Below, piece after piece: positions 34,362-42,522 of a DNA stretch of 64,000 nt. A program made the position numbers and the translations under genes. How positions within the stretch are numbered: the stretch's first letter is position 1; each line of letters starts with the position of its first letter. The DNA is from Pandoraea eparura. Lineage in GTDB: Bacteria; Pseudomonadota; Gammaproteobacteria; Burkholderiales; Burkholderiaceae. The stretch lies in the NCBI RefSeq assembly GCF_902459725.1, contig NZ_CABPSH010000001.1:124001-188000 (forward strand). The letters are read 5' to 3'. The notes under the pieces were generated by a model. It was not told the origin of the DNA and ran no database searches. It saw only the letters and a list, made by a program, of their open reading frames with translations.

Positions 34362-35750
34362 ATGACGAAGACCGCCACCATCGAACGGCGCTCGATTGAC
34401 TTCATTCCTGCAGAAGAACGGCACGGGTCACCGCGCAGCCTCTTCTTCGTATGGTTCGCCGCCAATACGTCTATCACTGCCGTGGTGACTGGGGCGCTGT
34501 TCGTAATCTTGGGCAACAGCGCGTTGTGGTCCATCCCCGCCATCGTGCTCGGCAACGCAGTCGGCGGCTTCTTCACGTCCCTGCACTCAGCCCAGGGGCC
34601 GAAGCTCGGCGTACCGCAGATGATCCAGAGCCGGGCCCAGTTCGGCTACTACGGGGCAATCCTGCCGCTGGTGCTGGCCCTGATGATCTACGTCGGCTTC
34701 TACGCCACCGGGCTGGTATTGGGCGGCCAAGCCATGAGTGCCCTATTCCACATCCCCACCCAGGCCGGCGCCGTCGTGTTCGCACTGATGTCGACCGTCC
34801 TGGCCATCGTCGGCTACCGGTACATCCACCGGTTCTCACGGGTAGCCGCAGTCCTAAGCGGTGTCGCGTTTGCCATCCTGCTGGTCCGAATCATCGCGGA
34901 CGGCAATATGCCCACCGCTATCGCGACCCACGGCTTTGCGGCCGCACCGTTCGCGCTCGGCATCTCAATCTCGGCCTCCTGGCAGCTCACTTTCGGACCC
35001 TATATCGCCGACTACTCCCGCTACCTGCCCGCGGAGACCCCGAAGCAAGCGACCATCGGCTGGACGTTCCTCGGCAGTGTGCTTGGGGGCTCCGTCGCGA
35101 TGATCCTCGGCGCACTCGCTGCTGCCCTCGGCGGTGCCGCGTTCAGCAACGACCAGGTGGGCTACCTTGCCGGCCTCGGCGGGGCGATCTGGCCGCTGGT
35201 CCTGCTCGCCGTGATTTGCGGCAAGCTCACCGGCAATACCCTGAGTTCCTACGGCGGATGCATGTCGCTCACCACTATCGTCACCAGCCTGACCGGCCAA
35301 GACCGTGTGAGTCCCCGGCAGCGCGCAGCCTTCGTCGGCATCATCTCCGCGATTGCGCTAGGCATCGCCCTCGCAGCCAGCAGCAACTTTCTGTCCAATT
35401 TCATGAACTTTCTGCTGTTCCTGCTCTACTTCATGACTCCGTGGTCAGCTATCAATCTTGTTGACTATTACTGGGTGCGGCGCGAGCGCTACAAGGTCAC
35501 CCAATTCTTCGTCCAGGACGGAGAGTACGGGCGAGTCAGGGTGGGCGCCTTTGTCGCGTACTTCCTTGGCGTGTTGATCCAGATCCCGTTCATGAACAGT
35601 TCGCTCTACGTCGGCCCCATCGCCCATCTGCTCGGCGGCGCCGAAATCGCCTGGGTGATTGGGCTCGTCGTCGCCGGTGGCCTCTATTACGCCTCCACCG
35701 GCTCCATCCGACGGGTGATAACCGCGACGTCCGCGAACCAAAGCACTTAA
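34362..35750 (+). CDS. NCS1-family purine/cytosine permease
   Basis: 462 residues with about 12 membrane spans. The N-terminus ERRSIDFIPAEERHGSPRSL, then FFVWFAANTSITAVVTGALF, is typical of the nucleobase-cation symporter 1 family (cytosine, purine, hydantoin and related). NLVDYYWVRRERYKVTQFF is the conserved late loop. ATG 34362-34364 follows TTGGAGGTCCCC. It probably imports a nucleobase-like or N-heterocyclic compound. It is followed by a flavin reductase gene in the same direction. Confidence 0.87.
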   Translation: MTKTATIERRSIDFIPAEERHGSPRSLFFVWFAANTSITAVVTGALFVILGNSALWSIPAIVLGNAVGGFFTSLHSAQGPKLGVPQMIQSRAQFGYYGAILPLVLALMIYVGFYATGLVLGGQAMSALFHIPTQAGAVVFALMSTVLAIVGYRYIHRFSRVAAVLSGVAFAILLVRIIADGNMPTAIATHGFAAAPFALGISISASWQLTFGPYIADYSRYLPAETPKQATIGWTFLGSVLGGSVAMILGALAAALGGAAFSNDQVGYLAGLGGAIWPLVLLAVICGKLTGNTLSSYGGCMSLTTIVTSLTGQDRVSPRQRAAFVGIISAIALGIALAASSNFLSNFMNFLLFLLYFMTPWSAINLVDYYWVRRERYKVTQFFVQDGEYGRVRVGAFVAYFLGVLIQIPFMNSSLYVGPIAHLLGGAEIAWVIGLVVAGGLYYASTGSIRRVITATSANQST

Positions 35751-35786
35751 TCGATTTCCGTATCCCTACCACCATCCGGAGCCTCT

Positions 35787-36443
35787 ATGAAGTACGACCC
35801 GTCCCACGAAAAAAGCCCTCTCCCCTTTTCGCCGTTCAAGAGCTGCACCGTACCGCGTCCCATCGGCTGGCTCTCCAGTAGCAGTCCTGACGGCATCGAC
35901 AATCTGGCGCCATACAGCCAGTGGCAGAATCTAACGTTCGACCCGCCGATGGTGATGTTCGCGGCGAACCAGTACCCGGACGGGCGTCGCAAGGACACTG
36001 TACTTAACGCCGAGCAGACCGGCTGGTTCGTCTGGAATATGGCAACCTACGACCTGCGCGAGGCAGTCAATATCAGCGCCATGGCCCTGCCGCGAGGAGA
36101 GAGTGAGTTCGACCGCGTCGGCGTCACCCGGCGACGCGCCGATCTCAGCAATGTTCAAATGGTCGCCGAGAGCCCCGTGCACTTCGAGTGCCGCTACATC
36201 TCCACTCATCGCTTCACCGGCAACTCGAACGTAGGCACCATTGACGTGGTCTTCGCGCAGGTGGAGCGAATCCACATAAACGAGAACTTCATCACGCACG
36301 AGGGAAAACTCGACATCCCACGCATCCGACCGCTGGCGCGGCTGGGCTACTACGATTACACCAGCGTCACCGAGGTCTTTGAAATGCGGATCCCGAACGC
36401 CAGCGACGAGGAAGCCAATGGGCTCGAAGGGGCGGCCGGCTGA
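35787..36443 (+). CDS. Flavin reductase family protein
   Basis: 218 residues. CTVPRPIGWLSSSSPDGIDN and LAPYSQWQNLTFDPPMVMFA, then RKDTVLNAEQTGWFVWNMAT are the FMN-binding split-barrel hallmarks of the flavin reductase (DIM6/NTAB) family. Such proteins supply reduced flavin to a monooxygenase or bind FMN themselves. The gene follows the NCS1 permease by 36 bp. No partner monooxygenase lies beside it, which is unusual. Confidence 0.85.
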   Translation: MKYDPSHEKSPLPFSPFKSCTVPRPIGWLSSSSPDGIDNLAPYSQWQNLTFDPPMVMFAANQYPDGRRKDTVLNAEQTGWFVWNMATYDLREAVNISAMALPRGESEFDRVGVTRRRADLSNVQMVAESPVHFECRYISTHRFTGNSNVGTIDVVFAQVERIHINENFITHEGKLDIPRIRPLARLGYYDYTSVTEVFEMRIPNASDEEANGLEGAAG

Positions 36444-36793
36444 CCATCGCTCGAAGGTATTGCGCCCCCCGCTTTATCCATGGCGGCACGCCGGAATTTC
36501 GAGCAACCCGCCATGCAGACGCCCGACCTTGAGCGAGCCCGGCAAGCTCAGGGGCTCTGCAAAATCCTCGGACAACTAGGCGGTCACCACCGGCCTGCCT
36601 CACAGACTTGCCCCCACTGTCTTTCGCCCCGCCTGGCCTCTCGCCGGTGGGGGGCGCCTTGCTTGGTCGCTCTGGTCCGACTCTCGGGGAAGCTCTGCTC
36701 CAGAATTTTATAGTCACATATCACCGTCTTGAAGCAGAGTAGGTCCGGCTTTCGCCGGACCTACTTGTCACATCACTTTATACGGAGATTGAG
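36444..36793. other. Intergenic stretch, element boundary region
   Basis: 350 bases with no recognisable gene; frames present are Arg/Pro/Ala-rich and lack ribosome sites. It marks the change from chromosomal-type metabolic genes to plasmid/ICE-type genes, so a boundary of an accessory element could lie here. The end holds the hairpin at 36738-36765. Confidence 0.4.
36738..36765 (+). terminator. Strong hairpin upstream of Zn-ribbon gene
   Basis: AGTAGGTCCGGC and GCCGGACCTACT form a perfect 12-bp stem with loop TTTC. It ends 28 bp before the next ATG. It acts either as a terminator for transcription entering the block or as a leader structure. Confidence 0.6.
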
Positions 36794-37120
36794 ATGACGA
36801 TTCAATGCCCCCGCTGTCAATCAGGACGGTATGAAGACCTCGATCGCGCAGCACGAATCGGCGGTGCTTTCGGGGCGCTTGCTGGCGCTGCCGGCGGTGC
36901 TGCAGCGACGCTAGCTGGCGCCGAGACAGGTGCAGCAATTGGCATGGTGATAGGCCCCGCTGGCGCCGCATTAGGCAGTCTCACCGGCGCGATTCTCGGG
37001 TGCCTCCTCAGCGGAACAACAGGCTGTGCCGTCGGCGCGGCACTTGGCCAAGCCGTTGATACGAACGTGCTCAACAACATCCGCTGCCTTGACTGCGGAC
37101 GCACGTTCCGCAATTGCTAG
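36794..37120 (+). CDS. Zinc-ribbon/glycine-zipper small membrane-like protein
   Basis: 108 residues. The N-terminus has CPRCQSGRY and the C-terminus has CLDCGRTFRNC, which could together form one zinc ribbon. Between them lies a glycine/alanine-rich stretch with repeated small residues (GGAFGALAGAAGGAAA, GAAIGMVIGPAGAALGSLTG), typical of glycine-zipper membrane segments. GGAGATTG precedes the ATG. The architecture is odd: a hydrophobic hairpin flanked by both halves of a metal site. The gene opens the ICE/plasmid-type block. Function unknown. Confidence 0.7.
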   Translation: MTIQCPRCQSGRYEDLDRAARIGGAFGALAGAAGGAAATLAGAETGAAIGMVIGPAGAALGSLTGAILGCLLSGTTGCAVGAALGQAVDTNVLNNIRCLDCGRTFRNC

Positions 37121-37147
37121 CATCCCAAATTACCTACCCAGTAAGCC

Positions 37148-37183
37148 AGCATAAAGCCCGGCCTTTGCGCCGGGCTTTATGCT
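37148..37183 (+). terminator. Intergenic terminator hairpin
   Basis: AGCATAAAGCCCGGC pairs exactly with GCCGGGCTTTATGCT (15 bp, 6-base loop) and is followed by TTTT. It lies 27 bp after the Zn-ribbon gene stop and only 17 bp before the DUF932 ATG. Confidence 0.75.
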
Positions 37184-37200
37184 TTTCAGGAGCAAATTTC

Positions 37201-38169
37201 ATGCATCTCGTCAAATCGATGGCCTATGTCGGCGATCAACCGTGGCACGGCCTTGGCAACCGACTACCCCCCAAACAATCGCTCGACGTCTGGGCAAAAG
37301 CCGCCGGTATGGACTGGCATATCGAAGAAGCCGAAGTGCGCTTCGTCGCTTCCGGCAGCCGTGATCTTAGCTCGATCCACACGTTTCCCGATCAGAAAGT
37401 CCTCTACCGCTCCGATACTAAGGCTCCGCTGTCTGTCGTGTCCGCCCGCTATCAGGTCGTACAGCCCTCCGAAATCTTGGACTTTTACAAGGATCTAACG
37501 GAAGTCGGTGGGTTCGAGCTTGAGACGGCGGGCGTCCTCAAGGAGGGGCGCAAACTGTGGGCACTCGCACGCACGGGTCAAAGCGGCACGCTCAAAGACC
37601 GCGATCAGGTCAACGGCTATCTGTTGTTAGCAACTGCCTGCGACGGCACGCTCGCAACAACCGCTCAATTCACATCGGTTCGTGTCGTCTGTAATAACAC
37701 GCTGGCGATTGCGCTGGATAACAACGTCGGCGCGGTCAAGGTCCCTCACCGCTCGCAGTTCAACGCTCAAGCCGTCAAACGCCAGCTCGGCATCGCAGTC
37801 TCGTCGTGGGACGCCTTCATGGTCCGCACCAAGGCGTTGGCAGAACGCAAAGTCTCCGACACCACCGCAGAGGCATTTTTCCGCCGGGTGCTCACCTATT
37901 CCACTACGAGTACAGCCGATCGTGATGCGATTGCTGTGAATGAACGTGCCGTCAAGGCGGTTGGGGAGTTGTACGCCGGTCGCGGTAAAGGCGCAACGCT
38001 GGCGTCCGCAGCGGGCACGGCCTGGGGGTTGGTCAATGCCATCACCGAACATGTGGATCACCATCGACGTGCTCGCAGCGACGATCACCGGCGCGACGCC
38101 GCCTGGTTCGGCGCCGGTGCGGCGCTCAAGCAACAAGCCTGGGACGAAGCGATGAAGCTGGTTGCCTAA
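37201..38169 (+). CDS. DUF932 protein (phage/plasmid-like family)
   Basis: 322 residues. MAYVGDQPWHGLGNRLPPKQ, then VLYRSDTKAPLSVVSARYQVVQ (about residues 70-90) and SVRVVCNNTLAIAL are the conserved wording of the DUF932 phage/plasmid-like proteins found on many plasmids, ICEs and phages next to recombination genes. The biochemical role is unknown. ATG 37201-37203 follows CAGGAGC; the frame is open earlier across the hairpin but this is the sensible start. It precedes a YqaJ nuclease gene, the usual neighbour. Confidence 0.85.
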   Translation: MHLVKSMAYVGDQPWHGLGNRLPPKQSLDVWAKAAGMDWHIEEAEVRFVASGSRDLSSIHTFPDQKVLYRSDTKAPLSVVSARYQVVQPSEILDFYKDLTEVGGFELETAGVLKEGRKLWALARTGQSGTLKDRDQVNGYLLLATACDGTLATTAQFTSVRVVCNNTLAIALDNNVGAVKVPHRSQFNAQAVKRQLGIAVSSWDAFMVRTKALAERKVSDTTAEAFFRRVLTYSTTSTADRDAIAVNERAVKAVGELYAGRGKGATLASAAGTAWGLVNAITEHVDHHRRARSDDHRRDAAWFGAGAALKQQAWDEAMKLVA

Positions 38170-38200
38170 ATCCTCGCCCACCACGTCATATCGTCATACG

Positions 38201-38227
38201 GCCCGGCCGGGATCTTCCCCGCCGGGC
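38201..38227 (+). terminator. Intergenic hairpin
   Basis: GCCCGGC (38201-38207) pairs with GCCGGGC (38221-38227); inner GGGA/TCCC pairs extend it. CTTATTTT follows. It lies between the DUF932 and YqaJ genes. Confidence 0.6.
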
Positions 38228-38249
38228 GTTCTTATTTTGGGAGATTGCC

Positions 38250-39245
38250 ATGCCACACCCTGAACCCGCCAGCCGTAACCGGCATCGTCCAGCGCTTCGG
38301 TTGGTCGACACCACCTCCCTGTCCCGCGAGGATTGGCTGTCGGTGAGAAAAACCGGGATTGGCGGCTCCGACGCCGCTGCCGCCGTAGGACTGAGTCCCT
38401 ACATGAGTCCTCTGGAATTGTGGATGATCAAGACCGGGCGAGACGCCGATCTGCCTTCGCCCGATCCCGATGACACCACCGATCCCGTGTATTGGGGCAC
38501 GTTGCTTGAACCGGTCGTCGCAGCGGCCTACACCAAGCAGACCGGACGTCGAGTGCGGCGCGTCAACGCTGTGCTCCGGCATCCCACCGTTGCCTGGATA
38601 CTCGCCAATATCGACCGGGAGATCGTCGGAGCTCCCGAAGTGTCGATTCTCGAATGCAAGACGGCGGGAGAATTCGGCGCTCGGCTGTGGCGCGACGGGG
38701 TGCCGGAATACGTTCAGCTTCAGATCCAACACCAGTTGGCCGTCACCGGGAAACTCGCCGCCGACGTGGCGGTGCTGCTATGCGGTCAGACGCTCGAAGT
38801 CCACCGGATTGTCCGCGACGACGCATTGATTGCACGGCTGATCGAGCTCGAAGCGGCGTTCTGGCATTACGTGCAGACCGATACTCCACCGCCCGCCGAC
38901 GGCTCGGCATCGGCCGATCGGGCATTGCGCTGCCTCTATCCAGGCACAGGCGCCACAGTGGATTTCACGGGCGACCGTGCGCTCTCTGCAACGTTTGCCG
39001 ATCTCGTCTCGGTTCGAGCGGAGATTGAAGCCCGCCAGACGATCGAAGCGCAATTGAAACATACGCTCACCCAAGCGATGGGCGACGCGGATCGTGCGCA
39101 GTTTGAGACCGGCTCCGTTTCTTACAAACGCAGCAAGGACGGCACCGGCATCGACCTCAAGCGGCTGCTGGCCGACCACCCCGAACTCTCCACCCAGTAT
39201 GGCATCACGAAACCGGGTTCGCGCCGCTTCCTCGTGCAGGGCTAG
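38250..39245 (+). CDS. YqaJ-family viral recombinase (exonuclease)
   Basis: 331 residues. EDWLSVRKTGIGGSDAAAAV and GLSPYMSPLELWMIKTGRD start the domain, followed by YWGTLLEPVVAAAY (acidic Glu), ANIDREIVGAPEVSILECKT with the D...ExK nuclease triad, and VQLQIQHQLAVTG (QxxHY-like). This is the lambda-exonuclease-like YqaJ fold, which resects DNA 5' to 3' for single-strand annealing. Partner annealing proteins (RecT/Bet) are usually adjacent; the next gene is the candidate position. GGGAGATTGCC precedes the ATG. Confidence 0.9.
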   Translation: MPHPEPASRNRHRPALRLVDTTSLSREDWLSVRKTGIGGSDAAAAVGLSPYMSPLELWMIKTGRDADLPSPDPDDTTDPVYWGTLLEPVVAAAYTKQTGRRVRRVNAVLRHPTVAWILANIDREIVGAPEVSILECKTAGEFGARLWRDGVPEYVQLQIQHQLAVTGKLAADVAVLLCGQTLEVHRIVRDDALIARLIELEAAFWHYVQTDTPPPADGSASADRALRCLYPGTGATVDFTGDRALSATFADLVSVRAEIEARQTIEAQLKHTLTQAMGDADRAQFETGSVSYKRSKDGTGIDLKRLLADHPELSTQYGITKPGSRRFLVQG

Positions 39246-39321
39246 ATCGTCAAGCTCGTTCGCAGCTTCGTATACCTCCCATCTCCAGTTTCATTTCTCA
39301 GTCTCTAATTGGAGTCCTTAC

Positions 39322-40248
39322 ATGCTCAAAGGTCTTGCGATTACCCCGCCCGTCGTTGGGCGAATCTCCATCGGTCGTGTCGTCGAGAAGAACGGCAAAC
39401 GTCTTCCTGAAAAGGATGACCAGTTCACCCTGACCACCCAGATCCAGCAACGCGACGGCTGGATGCTGCATCCCCTGAACGAATCCCTGCGCAAAGCCAA
39501 TACCGGCAAGCTGCGCTCGATCCCCGTTCGGTTTCTGTTTAACGACCCAGACCTAAATCTTCGAGCCGAATACGCCTGCTTCGACCGCGAGTCCGGCCGT
39601 CCGGTGTGCGTCGGTAATGGCGAGACCTGTCGCCGCGCCGGTGAAGCCGGCATCGCAGAATTGCCGTGCCCGTCCCCCGACGGATGCGCCTTCGGTAAAT
39701 CGGGAGCTTGCAAGCCCTATGGGCGTTTGAACGTCCTGATCGGCGACGAAGACGAAATGGGCTCGTTCATTTTCCGCACCACTTCGTACAACTCGATCCT
39801 CACGCTGGCCGCGCGCCTGCATTACTTCAGTGCAGTATCCGGCAACCGGCTCGCGTGCCTGCCGCTGGAGCTCAAGCTGCGAGGCAAGTCGACCACGCAG
39901 AGCTATCGCTCGCCCATCTACTACGCAGACATTGGCGTAAGTAGCGGTAGTGCGCTGGTAGATGCCATTGCCGAAGCCGTCGAACTGGCTACACAGCGCA
40001 AGACGGCCGGGTTCGACCAAAACGCACTGGACGACGCAGCGCGGGCGGGATTTCGCAATGGCGCGTTCGAGGAAAGCGTCGAAGATAGGGCAGCCGTTGC
40101 GGAAGAGTTCTATCCCGCCGAGCCATCTGAGAACCAGCCGTCTAACAAGGAAGATGCTCCGGATTCTCCTGCGCAGTCTAGTCTCAAGGACCGGCTGGAT
40201 CGGCGGGCCGCACGGCTGGGTACCCACCACGAAGGCCGGGCAGCATGA
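39322..40248 (+). CDS. Cys-rich plasmid/ICE protein, recombination directionality factor-like
   Basis: 308 residues. After MLKGLAITPPVVGRISIGRV comes FTLTTQIQQRDGWMLHPLNE, and in the middle a Cys cluster: RPVCVGNGETCRRAG, LPCPSPDGCAFG, GACKPYGRLNVLIGDEDEMG. Four to six Cys with CKPYGRL-type wording are seen in Gp3-like recombination directionality factors and in ICE/plasmid proteins called hydrolase or metal-binding. The C-terminal 60 residues are acidic and disordered. ATG 39322-39324 follows TTGGAGTCC. It lies where a RecT-like annealing protein would be expected next to YqaJ. Function is a family guess. Confidence 0.6.
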   Translation: MLKGLAITPPVVGRISIGRVVEKNGKRLPEKDDQFTLTTQIQQRDGWMLHPLNESLRKANTGKLRSIPVRFLFNDPDLNLRAEYACFDRESGRPVCVGNGETCRRAGEAGIAELPCPSPDGCAFGKSGACKPYGRLNVLIGDEDEMGSFIFRTTSYNSILTLAARLHYFSAVSGNRLACLPLELKLRGKSTTQSYRSPIYYADIGVSSGSALVDAIAEAVELATQRKTAGFDQNALDDAARAGFRNGAFEESVEDRAAVAEEFYPAEPSENQPSNKEDAPDSPAQSSLKDRLDRRAARLGTHHEGRAA

Positions 40249-41195
40249 CGCGGGGCCGCCCGGCTGAACGTCTGGCGTTTTGGCTGGCGGTCGCGGCAAC
40301 GGCCACCGCCATCAGCATTTCGATCATTGCTGGCGGGCAACGCGGCGGAATGCTAGCCGAGCGAGTCGTGTGGGTCACGTTAGGCGTCGTGCTGGTAATG
40401 AGCGCCCATCTGTTACCCGCGTTGCTGCGAGGTGCTACGGGGGGCATCCGGTGGGTAGGCTACTGGCTGTGGGCCGCATGCATGCTCGCGACCATCAACA
40501 GTCACGCCTACTTCCTCCTGTTCGCCCAGCAGCACGCCGCACAGATCCGCGCAAGCGCTGAGCCCATTGTCCTGGCGGCACCTGTGAAGCGCAGTCTTAC
40601 CATCGTCATGGGAGAACGAGCGGACGTCTTGGCACGACTGGCGGTCGCTAACACCCAGTCGTGTTCCGGTAAATGCACAACGCTGGCGGTACGCCGCAAC
40701 ACACTTTTCGCCAGACTCGAGGCACTTGACGCGGAAGCCAGCGATGTTCGTCGCGCGCAAGCGTCGGACGACCGCGCCATCGCCCAACTCGACCCGTTGT
40801 CGACGGATCCCGTGACTGCGCGACTCGCGGCGTTACTCGGCACGACCGGTGTGCGCGTCGATCTGCTGACGGGTCTGGCTTTTGCGGCAGTACTGGAAGG
40901 TGTCGCGTGCCTGCTCTGGCGCCTTGCCTTTCAACCTCTCTCGGCACGGCCAGTCGCGCCTCCAGTCACGCAGAGTCACGATGGTAACGACAGAGATCGT
41001 GCTGTTCGTGTCCTGCACGACGCCGCCATCTCGCAGTCACCGGCACCGGAGACCGGTAGTCACGACGTGAAGCAACTTGCTCAGGACATCGCAGCCGGAC
41101 GGCTACGCCCCACCGTCACTGACATTCGTCGTCACCTCGGCTGCTCACAAGCTCGGGCTATCGCCCTGCGCCGTCGGTTAGCCGATCTGTCCTAG
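40245..41195 (+). CDS. Membrane protein with C-terminal helix-turn-helix-like tail
   Basis: 316 residues. Three hydrophobic segments near the N-terminus (AFWLAVAATATAISISIIAG, VVWVTLGVVLVMSAHLLPAL, WVGYWLWAACMLATINSHAY), a soluble loop with CSGKC, and one more span near residue 210 (LLTGLAFAAVLEGVACLLWR). The last 45 residues (AAGRLRPTVTDIRRHLGCSQ, then ARAIALRRRLADL) look like a winged-helix or HTH segment, as in replication or transfer regulators. The start overlaps the previous stop (ATGA). Not recognised as a named family. Confidence 0.65.
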   Translation: MTRGRPAERLAFWLAVAATATAISISIIAGGQRGGMLAERVVWVTLGVVLVMSAHLLPALLRGATGGIRWVGYWLWAACMLATINSHAYFLLFAQQHAAQIRASAEPIVLAAPVKRSLTIVMGERADVLARLAVANTQSCSGKCTTLAVRRNTLFARLEALDAEASDVRRAQASDDRAIAQLDPLSTDPVTARLAALLGTTGVRVDLLTGLAFAAVLEGVACLLWRLAFQPLSARPVAPPVTQSHDGNDRDRAVRVLHDAAISQSPAPETGSHDVKQLAQDIAAGRLRPTVTDIRRHLGCSQARAIALRRRLADLS

Positions 41196-41215
41196 CTCGC
41201 TGATCGTGACATCAC

Positions 41216-41252
41216 GGCATAAGCGCCGGGCACGCTGCCCGGCACTTATGCC
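41216..41252 (+). terminator. Intergenic terminator hairpin
   Basis: GGCATAAGCGCCGGGC and GCCCGGCACTTATGCC pair over 16 bp with one G-T. It lies about 20 bp after the membrane/HTH gene stop and about 40 bp before the DUF4942 start. Confidence 0.7.
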
Positions 41253-41293
41253 CGTTCTCATCTTTCCCGTTCAAACCAAACCCACCATGCCCC

Positions 41294-42100
41294 ATGGACA
41301 CCACCGACCTCGTCAAGAGCATCAGCATCGCCAACCTCGCCAATCAGCGCACCGCTATCGTCGAGCGCATCCACGCCGCGCTCGACCTGCTCGGCGAAGC
41401 CCAACAACTCGCCACCGTAGCGCATCTACGATTTCCCCGGCTTGTCCTCGACGAAAGTTATGGCTGCCGCGGTCGTCCCAGCGTCACCGGCGACTACGCC
41501 AAACGCGACGAAGCCCAAGCCGCCATGGTGCGTCTCATCGACGCCCATGGCTGGAATTACCTGCTGTCGGAATCCGGTATGCGTACGTTCATGGACGCCA
41601 AGGCACGTGAGCAGTGGAGCCGGCAGATCGCAGAGGGCGACGTGCCAGAACTCACCGCCGCCAATATCGAAGCCACGTTCGCCCAGCTCTACGGCGCACG
41701 CGGCGATATGTTCGAGCGCGGCGTGCTTCAGTGCTTTCGCCGGCTGTCGTGGGACTACAAATCCAATTCGCCGTTCAGGTTCGGCAAGCGCATCATCGTG
41801 CGCTATCTCCTCTCGCAAGGGAGCTCAAATTATCACATCACCAACGAACTGGACGATCTAACGCGAGTGTTCAGCGTGCTCGATGGCAAGCCCGAGCCGG
41901 ATCATCGGCATGGCCTATCGTCGCTCATTTCGCACGCCCAGCGTCTACGCAAGTCAGAGGCCGAGAACGCCTATTTCCAGTTGCGTTGGTTCAAGAACGG
42001 AAATGGCCATTTGACGTTCCTGCGCGCCGATCTCGTCGACCGAATGAACAAGATTCTCGCCAAGCACTACCCCAACGCGCTCGCATCCGAAGTGCGCTAG
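41294..42100 (+). CDS. DUF4942 protein
   Basis: 268 residues. GARGDMFERGVLQCFRRLSW, then DYKSNSPFRFGKRIIVRYLL and DLTRVFSVLDGKPEPDHRHG are typical of DUF4942 proteins, found on plasmids and ICEs, often near methyltransferase or recombination genes. Function is unknown. The ribosome site is weak. Confidence 0.82.
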   Translation: MDTTDLVKSISIANLANQRTAIVERIHAALDLLGEAQQLATVAHLRFPRLVLDESYGCRGRPSVTGDYAKRDEAQAAMVRLIDAHGWNYLLSESGMRTFMDAKAREQWSRQIAEGDVPELTAANIEATFAQLYGARGDMFERGVLQCFRRLSWDYKSNSPFRFGKRIIVRYLLSQGSSNYHITNELDDLTRVFSVLDGKPEPDHRHGLSSLISHAQRLRKSEAENAYFQLRWFKNGNGHLTFLRADLVDRMNKILAKHYPNALASEVR

Positions 42101-42223
42101 TTACCGCACCAACCATCACCTACGGACGCGTTCTGCGTCTGGCATTTCCCCATTGGTTCCATTCAACGGCACGTCCGATTCGTTCGGAGGCCGCTGCTCG
42201 CCCCTATCTAGGAGGATATTTCG

Positions 42224-42520
42224 ATGAATTCCACTTTACCCATCCGACGCGCTCGCCTGCCACTCGGCCGCTTGTTGGCAACGCCTGCCGCCGTCGATGC
42301 GATCCAGTCGGCTGGCGCCTCGATCTTTACCTTGGTCAACCGCCATGCTCGCGGCGACTGGGGCGACCTACCTGAAGCCGATCGGGAGCAAAACGACCTG
42401 TCGGTCGTGGCAGGGCGACGTGTGCTGTCCTGCTACCCGCTCGGCGGCGAACAGAAGGTGTGGATCATCACCGAAGCTGATCGGTTGACCACCACCATCC
42501 TGCTGCCTGATGAGTATTGA
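42224..42520 (+). CDS. Small conserved ICE/plasmid protein (unknown function)
   Basis: 98 residues behind a strong AGGAGGATATTTCG site. It reads LATPAAVDAIQSAGASIFTL, then VNRHARGDWGDLPEADREQN and RRVLSCYPLGGEQKVWIITE. The wording is like small Tn4371-type ICE proteins that are conserved but uncharacterised. It ends two bases before the next ATG, so the pair is translated together. Confidence 0.72.
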   Translation: MNSTLPIRRARLPLGRLLATPAAVDAIQSAGASIFTLVNRHARGDWGDLPEADREQNDLSVVAGRRVLSCYPLGGEQKVWIITEADRLTTTILLPDEY

Positions 42521-42522
42521 TC

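Noticed and set aside
36367-36717. 116-codon minus-strand gene
   Set aside because: Overlaps the flavin reductase end, Arg/Pro-rich, no ribosome site or similarity.
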